This document shows, piece after piece, positions 33,044 through 39,876 of a stretch of 45,596 nucleotides of DNA. The stretch lies in assembly GCA_017447775.1 (NCBI GenBank), contig JAFSMU010000015.1, positions 1 to 45,596 of the forward strand, read 5' to 3'. The translations under genes were made by a program, and so were the position numbers. Source of the DNA: Clostridia bacterium (GTDB taxonomy: Bacteria > Bacillota > Clostridia > Oscillospirales > CAG-272). Every line of letters begins with the position of its first letter. The stretch's first letter is position 1. The notes under the pieces are model-generated. The model ran no database searches. It saw nothing but the letters and a program-made list of their open reading frames with translations, and was not told the origin of the DNA.

Positions 33044-33825
33044 TTTCTCCCTACCAAAAGCGCGGAGCCCGAAAGCTCCATCCAGACCGATTCCCATTTC
33101 GTCATGAATCTGCCGGTCGAATCGATCAGTTCGACCTTTTCATAGCCCATATCCTTCAGCTTTTTCACAAACGCCCGTATATCGCCGTATTTGGACTTTG
33201 AAAAGATGTCGTGCAGGGCGAAAACGCCGCCTTTTTTCAGCACGCGCAAAGTCTCAAGCAAAATCGCCTGACGGTCGCCGGTCGGGATGTTATGGTAAAC
33301 GTAGTTGCTCGTCACCGCGTCAAACGTTTCGTCCGGAAAGTCGAGCTTGCGGGCGTCGCCGCGCTCAAACGTGACGTTTTTCACGCCCTCAGCTTTTGCG
33401 TTTCTTTCGCAGAGCGGCTTATTGAAGGAGGCGTATTCCTTTCCCCAGCGGTCGACGCCGATAAATGAAGCGTTAGGATTGCATTTTGCGCAGGCGATAG
33501 TGAGCGCTCCGCTGCCGCAGCCGACGTCAAGACCTTTCCCGCCGTCCGGCAGTTTTACGTATTCCGCAACGCCTTCGATGATCTGACGCGACATTTTGCG
33601 TTTGCCGTTATAATCAAACGCGCGGTACATCATGATCATCCATATCGAAACGCAAAGGCAGACGACCGTGAGAATGAGAAAAACGATGAACAGAACGGTT
33701 TTCAGCGTGCCGGAAACGATCCCCGTCAAGCCGAAAACGACGAACAACAGAAGAAATACCGCCGCCGCGATCACAGCGGTCAGCACCATGCCTTTCGGCA
33801 TCCAGTTTTTATAATCGGGTTTCAT
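33040..33825 (-). CDS. Membrane-anchored class I methyltransferase
   Basis: A 261-residue protein with two N-terminal transmembrane helices (about 12-66) followed by a cytoplasmic SAM-dependent methyltransferase domain. Motif I is GLDVGCGSGALT, the acidic residue is in FIGVDRWG, then FPDETFDAVTSNYVYHNI and LKKGGVFALHD. The membrane anchor suggests a lipid, quinone-like or transported substrate. It begins 15 bases after the ABC transporter gene at 33841 and overlaps the next methyltransferase, so it is in the same operon. Confidence 0.87.
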   Translation of the reverse strand: MKPDYKNWMPKGMVLTAVIAAAVFLLLFVVFGLTGIVSGTLKTVLFIVFLILTVVCLCVSIWMIMMYRAFDYNGKRKMSRQIIEGVAEYVKLPDGGKGLDVGCGSGALTIACAKCNPNASFIGVDRWGKEYASFNKPLCERNAKAEGVKNVTFERGDARKLDFPDETFDAVTSNYVYHNIPTGDRQAILLETLRVLKKGGVFALHDIFSKSKYGDIRAFVKKLKDMGYEKVELIDSTGRFMTKWESVWMELSGSALLVGRK

Positions 33826-33840
33826 AGCTTTATCCTTTCT

Positions 33841-35583
33841 TTATACGCTCCATGCGGCGCTTGCCGACTGGAGATCCGCCATGCGGCGGAAGATACCGTT
33901 TTCATTGTTGTAAAGCTCCTTCGGAGCGCCTTGTTCGGCAACTTTGCCTTCCTTTAATACGACGATCTTGTCCGCCGCCTCGACGGTGCGCATACGGTGA
34001 GCGATGACAAGAACTGTCTTGCCGGAAAGAAGGCGGGAAAGCGCTTCCTGCACCTTCGTTTCGTTTTCCACATCAAGAGATGCCGTCGCTTCGTCGAGAA
34101 GCACGATCGGCGCGTCTTTGAGTAGCGCGCGGGCAATCGAAATGCGCTGACGCTCGCCGCCGGAGAGCTTTGCGCCGTTTTCTCCGATCGGAGTCTGATA
34201 ACCGTCCGGGAGTTTTTCGACGAACTCGTCGCAGTTCGCCGCCTTTGCCGCCGCGAGGACCTCCTCGTCTGTCGCGCCGTGCTTTCCGAGGCGGATATTT
34301 TCCATAACGGTATCGTCAAACAGCACGACGTCCTGAAATACCATCGAATAATCGGTGAGTAAAACCTCGGGATCAACGGTCGATATATCCACGCCGCCGA
34401 CCTCGATCTTTCCTTTGTTTATATCCCAGAGCCGCGCCGCGAGACGGGCGCAAGTACTCTTTCCGGAACCGGAGGGACCGACGAGCGCCGTTACCTCTCC
34501 TTCCTTTGCGGTAAAGCTGACGCCGTACAGTACCTCGTGGTCGTCGTAGGCGAAGGAAATGTTTTCAAAAACGATATCGTGTCCGTTTGGCGTGAATTTT
34601 TCCGCCCCTTCCGCCGTCGGCGTGTCGTATATCTCGTTAAGGCGACTTGCCGAGACCTCTGAAACGAACATCTCCGCGATCAGAGCAAGAGCCTGATCGA
34701 ACGGGGCGTAAACGCGGGTGATGACCATAAGGAACATGAACATCAGCATAAAGTCGATCTTGCCCGAAAGAATGAGAGAGGCGCCGGTGAGGATCGTCGT
34801 GGCGACGCCGAGGCGCATGATGACGGAAGCACCGTTGACGAACAGCCCTGTCACAAGCTCGCCTTTTCTGTTCGTTTTTTCAAATCTGTCGATCTTTTTG
34901 TAAAGTCTGTCAAGATAATCCTTTTCGCGGTTGGTCGCCCTGATCTCGCGGATGTTTTCAAGTGATTCCTGAATATTGTCGGATACCGCCAGAGCGTCTG
35001 ATTTCAGTTTTTCGGACGCGCGCTTCTGTAACTTCCTGCTGCCGAAAAGCAGAATGAAAGCGACAGGGACGCCCCACAGGCAGGCGATCGCCATGCGCCA
35101 GTCGTAGATAAAGAGCACGAGGGCGGTTATCGCCGTTGAAATATACGCTCCGTAAAGGTAACCGAGGCAGTGAGACCAGACGTGCTCCAGACGGTTGACG
35201 TCGCCCATGACGGTCTCGGTCAGATCGGCGAGATCGCGTTTTCCGAAATATCCGAGCGGCAGACGGCGAAGCCGTTCCGCAAGCGTGATGCGCGTGTCTT
35301 TTATCTCTCTGTAAACAAGTCCGTAGGTATTATGATACTGCTGCAGGTGCGTGATAAACGACAAAACCACAAACGCGGCGACAAGCCCGATAAAAAGCCA
35401 CGCGTTCGGCAGGGCGTCGCCGCCCGTCAGCGTATTCATATACTTTTGCATCAGGAAATATAAGATTCCCATTCCCGCCATCATAAGCAGGTTGACGACG
35501 ACCGTCCACGCGGCGCCGACTCTCGTGTTTCGGAGTCCCTTATCGGTCAGCGCGTACTTCTTTTGGAGTTTCTTTCCCATCAT
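33841..35583 (-). CDS. ABC transporter half, membrane and ATPase domains (B)
   Basis: A 580-residue type IV ABC half-transporter: six helices (about 20-310) then an ATPase domain with Walker A GPSGSGKST, signature [15 protein letters not shown], Walker B IVLLDEATASLD and H loop IAHRMRT. The start at 35583 (ATGATG) has AAGGAGG 9 bases upstream and follows the stop of its partner by one base; the longer frame to 35724 runs into the partner. It forms a heterodimer with the gene at 35585. By pairing and sequence pattern it resembles YbtP/YbtQ and Irp6-type pairs, which import iron-siderophore despite the exporter fold; drug or peptide export remains possible. Confidence 0.9.
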   Translation of the reverse strand: MMGKKLQKKYALTDKGLRNTRVGAAWTVVVNLLMMAGMGILYFLMQKYMNTLTGGDALPNAWLFIGLVAAFVVLSFITHLQQYHNTYGLVYREIKDTRITLAERLRRLPLGYFGKRDLADLTETVMGDVNRLEHVWSHCLGYLYGAYISTAITALVLFIYDWRMAIACLWGVPVAFILLFGSRKLQKRASEKLKSDALAVSDNIQESLENIREIRATNREKDYLDRLYKKIDRFEKTNRKGELVTGLFVNGASVIMRLGVATTILTGASLILSGKIDFMLMFMFLMVITRVYAPFDQALALIAEMFVSEVSASRLNEIYDTPTAEGAEKFTPNGHDIVFENISFAYDDHEVLYGVSFTAKEGEVTALVGPSGSGKSTCARLAARLWDINKGKIEVGGVDISTVDPEVLLTDYSMVFQDVVLFDDTVMENIRLGKHGATDEEVLAAAKAANCDEFVEKLPDGYQTPIGENGAKLSGGERQRISIARALLKDAPIVLLDEATASLDVENETKVQEALSRLLSGKTVLVIAHRMRTVEAADKIVVLKEGKVAEQGAPKELYNNENGIFRRMADLQSASAAWSV

Positions 35584-35584
35584 T

Positions 35585-37387
35585 TCAAGCGTCCTCCTTT
35601 GCGGAAGCGATCTTCCATTTGACCGCCTGATTGTATTCCTTCCACATTCTCTCGTACAGTCCGCCGCCTTTGGCAAGCTCGTTATGCGTGCCTTCTTCGA
35701 TGACTTTGCCGCCTTCAAGGACAACGATCCTGTCGGCTCCGACTACTGTCGAGAGTCGGTGCGCGATCATGATGACCGTGCGTCCCTCGGTCAAGGTTCT
35801 CAGCGCCTTTTGGATCAGCGCCTCGTTTTCGGGATCGGCGAACGCCGTCGCCTCGTCAAGCACGATGATCGGCGCGTTTTTCAGGATCGCACGGGCAAGA
35901 GAGACGCGCTGCTGCTCGCCTCCCGAAAGATACGTTCCATCCGAGCCGATCAGAGTATCTATTCCGTTCGGGAGCTTTTCTATAATATCGTCGCATTGCG
36001 CGGCATGGAGCGCCGAGAGGACTTCCTCACGCGATGCGTCCGGACGCGCGGCGCGAACGTTTTCAAGGATCGAGGTCTTAAATAGGCGGGTGTTCTGGAA
36101 GACGAAAGCGACTTTATCCATCAGTACGTGCGGATCGATATCCTTCACGTTGACGCCGCCGACAAGGACCTCGCCGGACGATACGTCCCAGAAACGCGGG
36201 ATCAGACTTGCCGCCGTCGTTTTACCGCCGCCGGACGGACCGACGAGCGCGACCGTCTGACCGGGCAGGACCTTGAACGAAACGTGATCGAGCGCCGGAA
36301 GTTCCGCGCCGTCGTAAGTGAAGGTAACGTCTTTGAACTCCACGCCGTTGTCCTTCGGCGCCTGCGGATCATCCGTTATCTCAAGCGTCGGCGCGTTCAT
36401 GACCGTGTCGATGCGGGCGAGCGCCGTTTTGGCAAGCATCAGACCGGATGAAGCGAACATTATCCTCGCCAGCGCCGTTGAAACGATCGCGGAGAACACA
36501 GCGTAGAACGCGAAATTCGTGATGAATCCGGCAAAGTTTCCTGCAGAAAGAGCGGACGGCGCGATCAGAAGTACCGCGGGGACGAGGAAGATGAAGACGC
36601 CCTCCGTTGCGGTCAGGTTGACCGATTGAGGAACCCGGCACACGCCTCCGGTGTATTTTTCCGCTTTGGCGCTGTAATCCTCTATCGCCGCTTTGAACGC
36701 CTTGAAGGAGTACACCGTCTGCTGAAAGACCTTGACGACGGGAATGCCGCGCACGTATTCCGTGCCTGCTTTGCTCATCACGTCCTGCGCCTGCTGATAT
36801 TCCATCATCAGCTTCGCGTTCTTGCCGCCCATCATCGCGAACATGGCGAGAACGGATATCACGGCGGCGACAAGACACGCCGCGCCCATACGCCAGTCGA
36901 ATACGAACATTAAAACGATCATTGCGACGAACATGGCCGCCGTGCCGACGATGTCGGCGAGGTTGTGCGCGAGCAGCGTTTCGGTCTCGGCGGCACCGCC
37001 GTCCAGACGGTTGCGGAGCAGTCCCGAAGCGTTGTTGTCAAAGAAGCCGAGAGGCGTTTTCATCAAATGCGCGACGCCCCTCTTTCTGATGTTCGCGGCG
37101 GTGCGGAACGCCGCAAGGTGCGTGCACATCAGCGCGGCGAAGTATACGATGATGCCGCCGAAGGCGAATGCGAACGCCGCCCAGCCGTATTTTGCGATCT
37201 CTGTCGCCTCCGTCCAGTTCGGCGCAACGCGGATCAGATCCCGTGCCGCCAGCCAGATACAGACGTAAGGAGCCATACCCATGATCATGGCGACTGCCGA
37301 AAGAAACATCCCCAAAAACGTCAGCGCCCTGTACCTACCGGCATATCCGAGAAGTACGCCGATCTCGTTTTGCTTTTTTTGTTTCAT
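35585..37387 (-). CDS. ABC transporter half, membrane and ATPase domains (A)
   Basis: A 600-residue half-transporter with six helices and an ATPase domain: Walker A GPSGGGKTT, signature [15 protein letters not shown], Walker B PIIVLDEATAFADPENE and H loop MIAHRLST. The ATAFADPENE wording in place of the common ATASLD is typical of the YbtP/YbtQ/Irp6 type, known to me from siderophore uptake. Both ATP sites look intact. GGAAAGGGG precedes the ATG. It follows the truncated ATC-hydrolase-like gene by 39 bases and is coupled to its partner at 33841. Confidence 0.9.
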   Translation of the reverse strand: MKQKKQNEIGVLLGYAGRYRALTFLGMFLSAVAMIMGMAPYVCIWLAARDLIRVAPNWTEATEIAKYGWAAFAFAFGGIIVYFAALMCTHLAAFRTAANIRKRGVAHLMKTPLGFFDNNASGLLRNRLDGGAAETETLLAHNLADIVGTAAMFVAMIVLMFVFDWRMGAACLVAAVISVLAMFAMMGGKNAKLMMEYQQAQDVMSKAGTEYVRGIPVVKVFQQTVYSFKAFKAAIEDYSAKAEKYTGGVCRVPQSVNLTATEGVFIFLVPAVLLIAPSALSAGNFAGFITNFAFYAVFSAIVSTALARIMFASSGLMLAKTALARIDTVMNAPTLEITDDPQAPKDNGVEFKDVTFTYDGAELPALDHVSFKVLPGQTVALVGPSGGGKTTAASLIPRFWDVSSGEVLVGGVNVKDIDPHVLMDKVAFVFQNTRLFKTSILENVRAARPDASREEVLSALHAAQCDDIIEKLPNGIDTLIGSDGTYLSGGEQQRVSLARAILKNAPIIVLDEATAFADPENEALIQKALRTLTEGRTVIMIAHRLSTVVGADRIVVLEGGKVIEEGTHNELAKGGGLYERMWKEYNQAVKWKIASAKEDA

Positions 37388-37426
37388 ATTTCAGTTCCCC
37401 TTTCCGATAACAATGAAACGGTTTTT

Positions 37427-37924
37427 CTATTTAGCGTCCGGGCTTTTCATAAACCCGATCTCATTGGCTCTTTCCTTACTCATAAGATGGAAATTGCATT
37501 CATCATCGCCGTACCCGAGAGTTTTCGTCCTATCGAGCACCGCTCCCTGCATCTCAAAGGTATAATAATCCATCATGCAGAGGTATTTTGTGATCTCTTC
37601 ACAATGCTCCTGCTCGGTCAGTTTACAGATGCCGCACTGCTTATGCGTAGTGTAATACTCGTCTTTGCCCGGAACGGTTTCAAAGTAATAAAACCAGTTC
37701 ATCGGGTATTCCTTGATATGGTCTCTCGACCACTGCGACTGCCGTGTGCGTGCTGCGATCTCTTTTTCGGTGAACGCGCTCTTGCCTTGCTTTGCCTTCA
37801 CCATCAGCGGACAGTACGCCGCCGCGCGGACAAGGCCTTTCAGCTTTTCTTCGTCAAGCGATCCGTCCGCCTCTTTATACATCGCGATCAGAAACGCGCC
37901 GGCGTACATCGTCACAACGAACAT
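37427..37924 (-). CDS. ATC-hydrolase-like protein, N-terminus missing
   Basis: A 165-residue frame that matches the ATC-hydrolase family from its middle onward: HKQCGICKLTEQEHC, KYLCMMDYYTFEMQGAVL and DRTKTLGYGDDECNFH. Compared with the 211-residue relative at 31568 it lacks roughly the first 50 residues. The ATG at 37924 has no ribosome site and sits exactly at the point where the ZIP transporter frame stops matching its family. So a deletion probably joined the front of a ZIP gene to the back of this gene. Translation might come from coupling with the ZIP fragment, with which it overlaps by 13 bases. Confidence 0.65.
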   Translation of the reverse strand: MFVVTMYAGAFLIAMYKEADGSLDEEKLKGLVRAAAYCPLMVKAKQGKSAFTEKEIAARTRQSQWSRDHIKEYPMNWFYYFETVPGKDEYYTTHKQCGICKLTEQEHCEEITKYLCMMDYYTFEMQGAVLDRTKTLGYGDDECNFHLMSKERANEIGFMKSPDAK

Positions 37925-38280
37925 ATGTTGTGCAGAGTGACGTCAAGCGCCATCATCGTCGTTTTCTTCGCTTTGATCTTCAAACCCTCCGCCTGCCCGG
38001 AGTTCATATGTAAGTGCGGGATGATCTTATCGAGCAAAAGCAGAAACAGAATACCGAGCCGGAAACCGATAAAAGCGGGAAGAAACGCCCGTCTGCCGCG
38101 GTCATCGCTTTGATTCATAGCCGGAATAAGAAGGCTCCATATCGACGCCGCGACCATCACGCCGCCCGCAAAGCAGGTCAGCGCCCGCTGCAACGAGCGG
38201 CTCAGCTGTTTTTTCATAAATAACACGCACGCGGAGCCCAGAGCCGTGCCTATGAACGGGTTCGCTATCCCCTCTGTCAC
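37912..38280 (-). pseudogene. ZIP-family metal transporter, N-terminal half only
   Basis: Translation gives the first half of a ZupT-like ZIP transporter: FIGTALGSACVLFMKK, CFAGGVMVAASIWSLLIPAM, then LFLLLLDKIIPHLH and KKTTMMALDVTLHNI. Family members continue HNIPEG, the metal-binding motif of helix 4, but here the frame reads HNICSL and stops. Half of the transporter, including the metal site of helices 4 and 5, is gone. The ribosome site AGGAG fits the ATG at 38290, which is in a different frame; in the ZIP frame only a GTG at 38280 is available, so the start may also be damaged. It is first in the gene train behind the metal-type operators. Confidence 0.75.
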
Positions 38281-38304
38281 TTTCAGCCATATTGATAATC
38301 TCCT

Positions 38305-38320
38305 GTTAGCCGTTGCTAAC
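38305..38320. promoter_or_regulatory. Operator copy 2, GTTAGC-N4-GCTAAC
   Basis: Perfect inverted repeat GTTAGC-cgtt-GCTAAC in the leader just upstream of the ZIP ribosome site. Identical arms occur at 38381-38396. Confidence 0.75.
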
Positions 38321-38380
38321 TAATGCCTCAAAAAATAAAGAGAATAACTCTCCTAATCTGTTGTTTGGTGAATTATGACA

Positions 38381-38426
38381 GTTAGCTACTGCTAACTATT
38401 ATAATACAACGTCTATTGTTTGTCAA
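38381..38426 (-). promoter_or_regulatory. Strong promoter with operator at the start point
   Basis: Minus strand TTGACA (38426-38421), 17-base spacer, TATAAT (38403-38398), both perfect. GTTAGC-tact-GCTAAC (38396-38381) begins two bases after the -10 box and so covers the transcription start. The same arms recur at 38305-38320. The dyad resembles sites of DtxR/MntR-type metal regulators by its TTAGC arms, and the first gene behind it is a metal transporter; the regulator assignment is inferred. Confidence 0.8.
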
Positions 38427-38740
38427 TGAGTTTTGAACAAAAAGTCAATTATCTGCATTATTTAACGTTCAAATCCACCCACTCCGTCCCTTTTTGCTGT
38501 TCTTTGCACCCCTCTTGATTTCCCGATTTTTCACGCGAGACCCCACGCTGTTGTCCCATAGAATAGGTCTGGAGATTTGACTCCCCCTACCCAGTGGTGA
38601 AAACGTTACGAAAAAGTTGCCGCTTTCGGAAAAACATTGGGAGCGTTTTGCCCTTATATGAAACCCTCATTTGATGGTATTGTTTTCAAGTTTTTCAGTT
38701 TTCAGTTTCAAAGGAGGCGACGTCATGACGTCCTCCTTTT
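38427..38740. other. Gene-poor gap between operator region and IS21 remnant
   Basis: No long gene is visible. At the right end, AAAGGAGG and an ATG at 38726 open a 19-residue minus-strand frame (MTSPPLKLKTEKLENNTIK, stop 38667). The same bases form a hairpin (38710-38738) followed by T on the plus strand. The frame may belong to the IS21 remnant. The rest (38430-38660) shows no repeat, promoter or RNA that I can support. Confidence 0.4.
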
Positions 38741-39739
38741 TTACCCCAGACGAATGATCTGGCTGTTTGATGTGATGCGGTCCACAAGGGTCTGCATCAG
38801 GTGTGTGTCTTCCGCCGCGCTGATCCATGCGGACAGCTCGCGGTTGGTGATGATGACGATGCTCCGTGATTCGTTGAGGAAGGATGCCGCCCGATAAAAA
38901 ACTGGCAAATCGTCCGGCAGGATATTGGCGTACATCACATCGTCGATAATGATCACCGAACAGTCCAGCATATAGCGGTAGATCTTTTCGGTCTTGCGGG
39001 ATGCGTCCTTGTTCCCGATCACCCGCAGGAATTTCTCAATGTTGCAGTAATAGACGCCTTCCTTTTTGTCCAGCGCCATCTGCCCGATATGCGCCGCCAG
39101 CGTGATTTTGCCGGTGTCGCATTTGCCAAGGATGACAAATACCTTGTCCTGATCGTACAGAATCGTCTGCGTTCTGCCGCCGAAGAAGCGGAAGGCGTAA
39201 TAGTGTGCCTCGATCGCCGTTTTCGTCCGGAAGGGCTCCCGGCTGAAGTAGACAAATCGCATCCCGCTGTACGACAGAACCATACAGAAGAAGTACACAC
39301 GGACGTAGCGGTCGTACATATCCTTCATCTTGAACTAACCGAAGTCTACCTACACTTCATAGCCGGGTGGCGTGTCCTCACGGAAGGACGTAGGGCGCTG
39401 CTCCGGTTTAACATATCCGGTCTGTTCCCGAAGATCGTGGATATACCGGAAGAATGTCGTTTTCCGGCAGTTGAAGTCCGGGAACTGATCCTTTACCCGA
39501 TACATAATGTTGGTCACCTGCGTCTGCGGGCAGATTTTCAGGATGCTCAGGATAAAAGCGCGGTACTGTTCGAGATACGGGGTGTTGTTTATTAGGTAAT
39601 TCTCAAACGCGTCTTCATCCATCCGCAGCCATTTGTTTGTGTTCGGTACCGAGATCCCGATCTTCTTTGCGATCGTCGTTGTCGGCACACCAAGCGACTT
39701 CAAGTGCTTGAGCTCTAAAAACTGTTCTTTGGAAATCAT
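38741..39739 (-). pseudogene. IS21-family istA-istB fusion remnant with two amber stops
   Basis: IstA begins at 39739 (MISKEQFLELKHL, with AAAAGGAGG upstream) and shows an HTH region (TTTIAKKIGISVPNTNKWL). It reaches PGYEV, a TAG (39352-39350), VDFG, a second TAG (39337-39335) and FKMKDMY. Relatives have Gln at both TAG positions (Q-VDFG-Q-FKM); the Asp of VDFG is the first catalytic Asp. The frame then runs through VYFFCMVLSYSGMRFVYF to ILYDQDKVFV and switches without a frameshift into the IstB ATPase (GKCDTGKI in place of the Walker A GxxGxGKT, Walker B VIIIDDV, ITNRELSAW). So a deletion removed the IstA C-terminus and IstB N-terminus. The element is dead. Confidence 0.85.
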
Positions 39740-39830
39740 GATTCTTTTACCTCCTTTTCTTTTTTTCGTATTTGATTTCCAAATCAGCAAAATACAATCA
39801 TAAGCATCACCGCCTTTCGTGTATATGAAA

Positions 39831-39860
39831 ACAGCCACGGTTGCCCGTGGCTGTGTGCTT
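39831..39860. repeat. 30-bp direct repeat, left copy; sbcC terminator
   Basis: A 30-base block identical to 43891-43920. It contains ACAGCCACGG-ttgc-CCGTGGCTGT. Read on the minus strand here it ends in TTTT, so it can act as an intrinsic terminator 17 bases after the sbcC stop. The two copies bracket sbcC-sbcD. Confidence 0.85.
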
Positions 39861-39876
39861 AGCATTCTTCAGACAT

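Noticed and set aside
38102..38290. A 62-codon frame with a good ribosome site at the start of the ZIP gene
   Set aside because: Its translation is Arg/Gly-rich without family pattern, while the overlapping frame is a clear ZIP transporter; the start suggests damage to the ZIP gene rather than another gene.
38710..38746. Plus-strand intrinsic terminator
   Set aside because: No plus-strand gene lies upstream and the same bases form a ribosome site and ATG on the minus strand, so I did not list it as a terminator.
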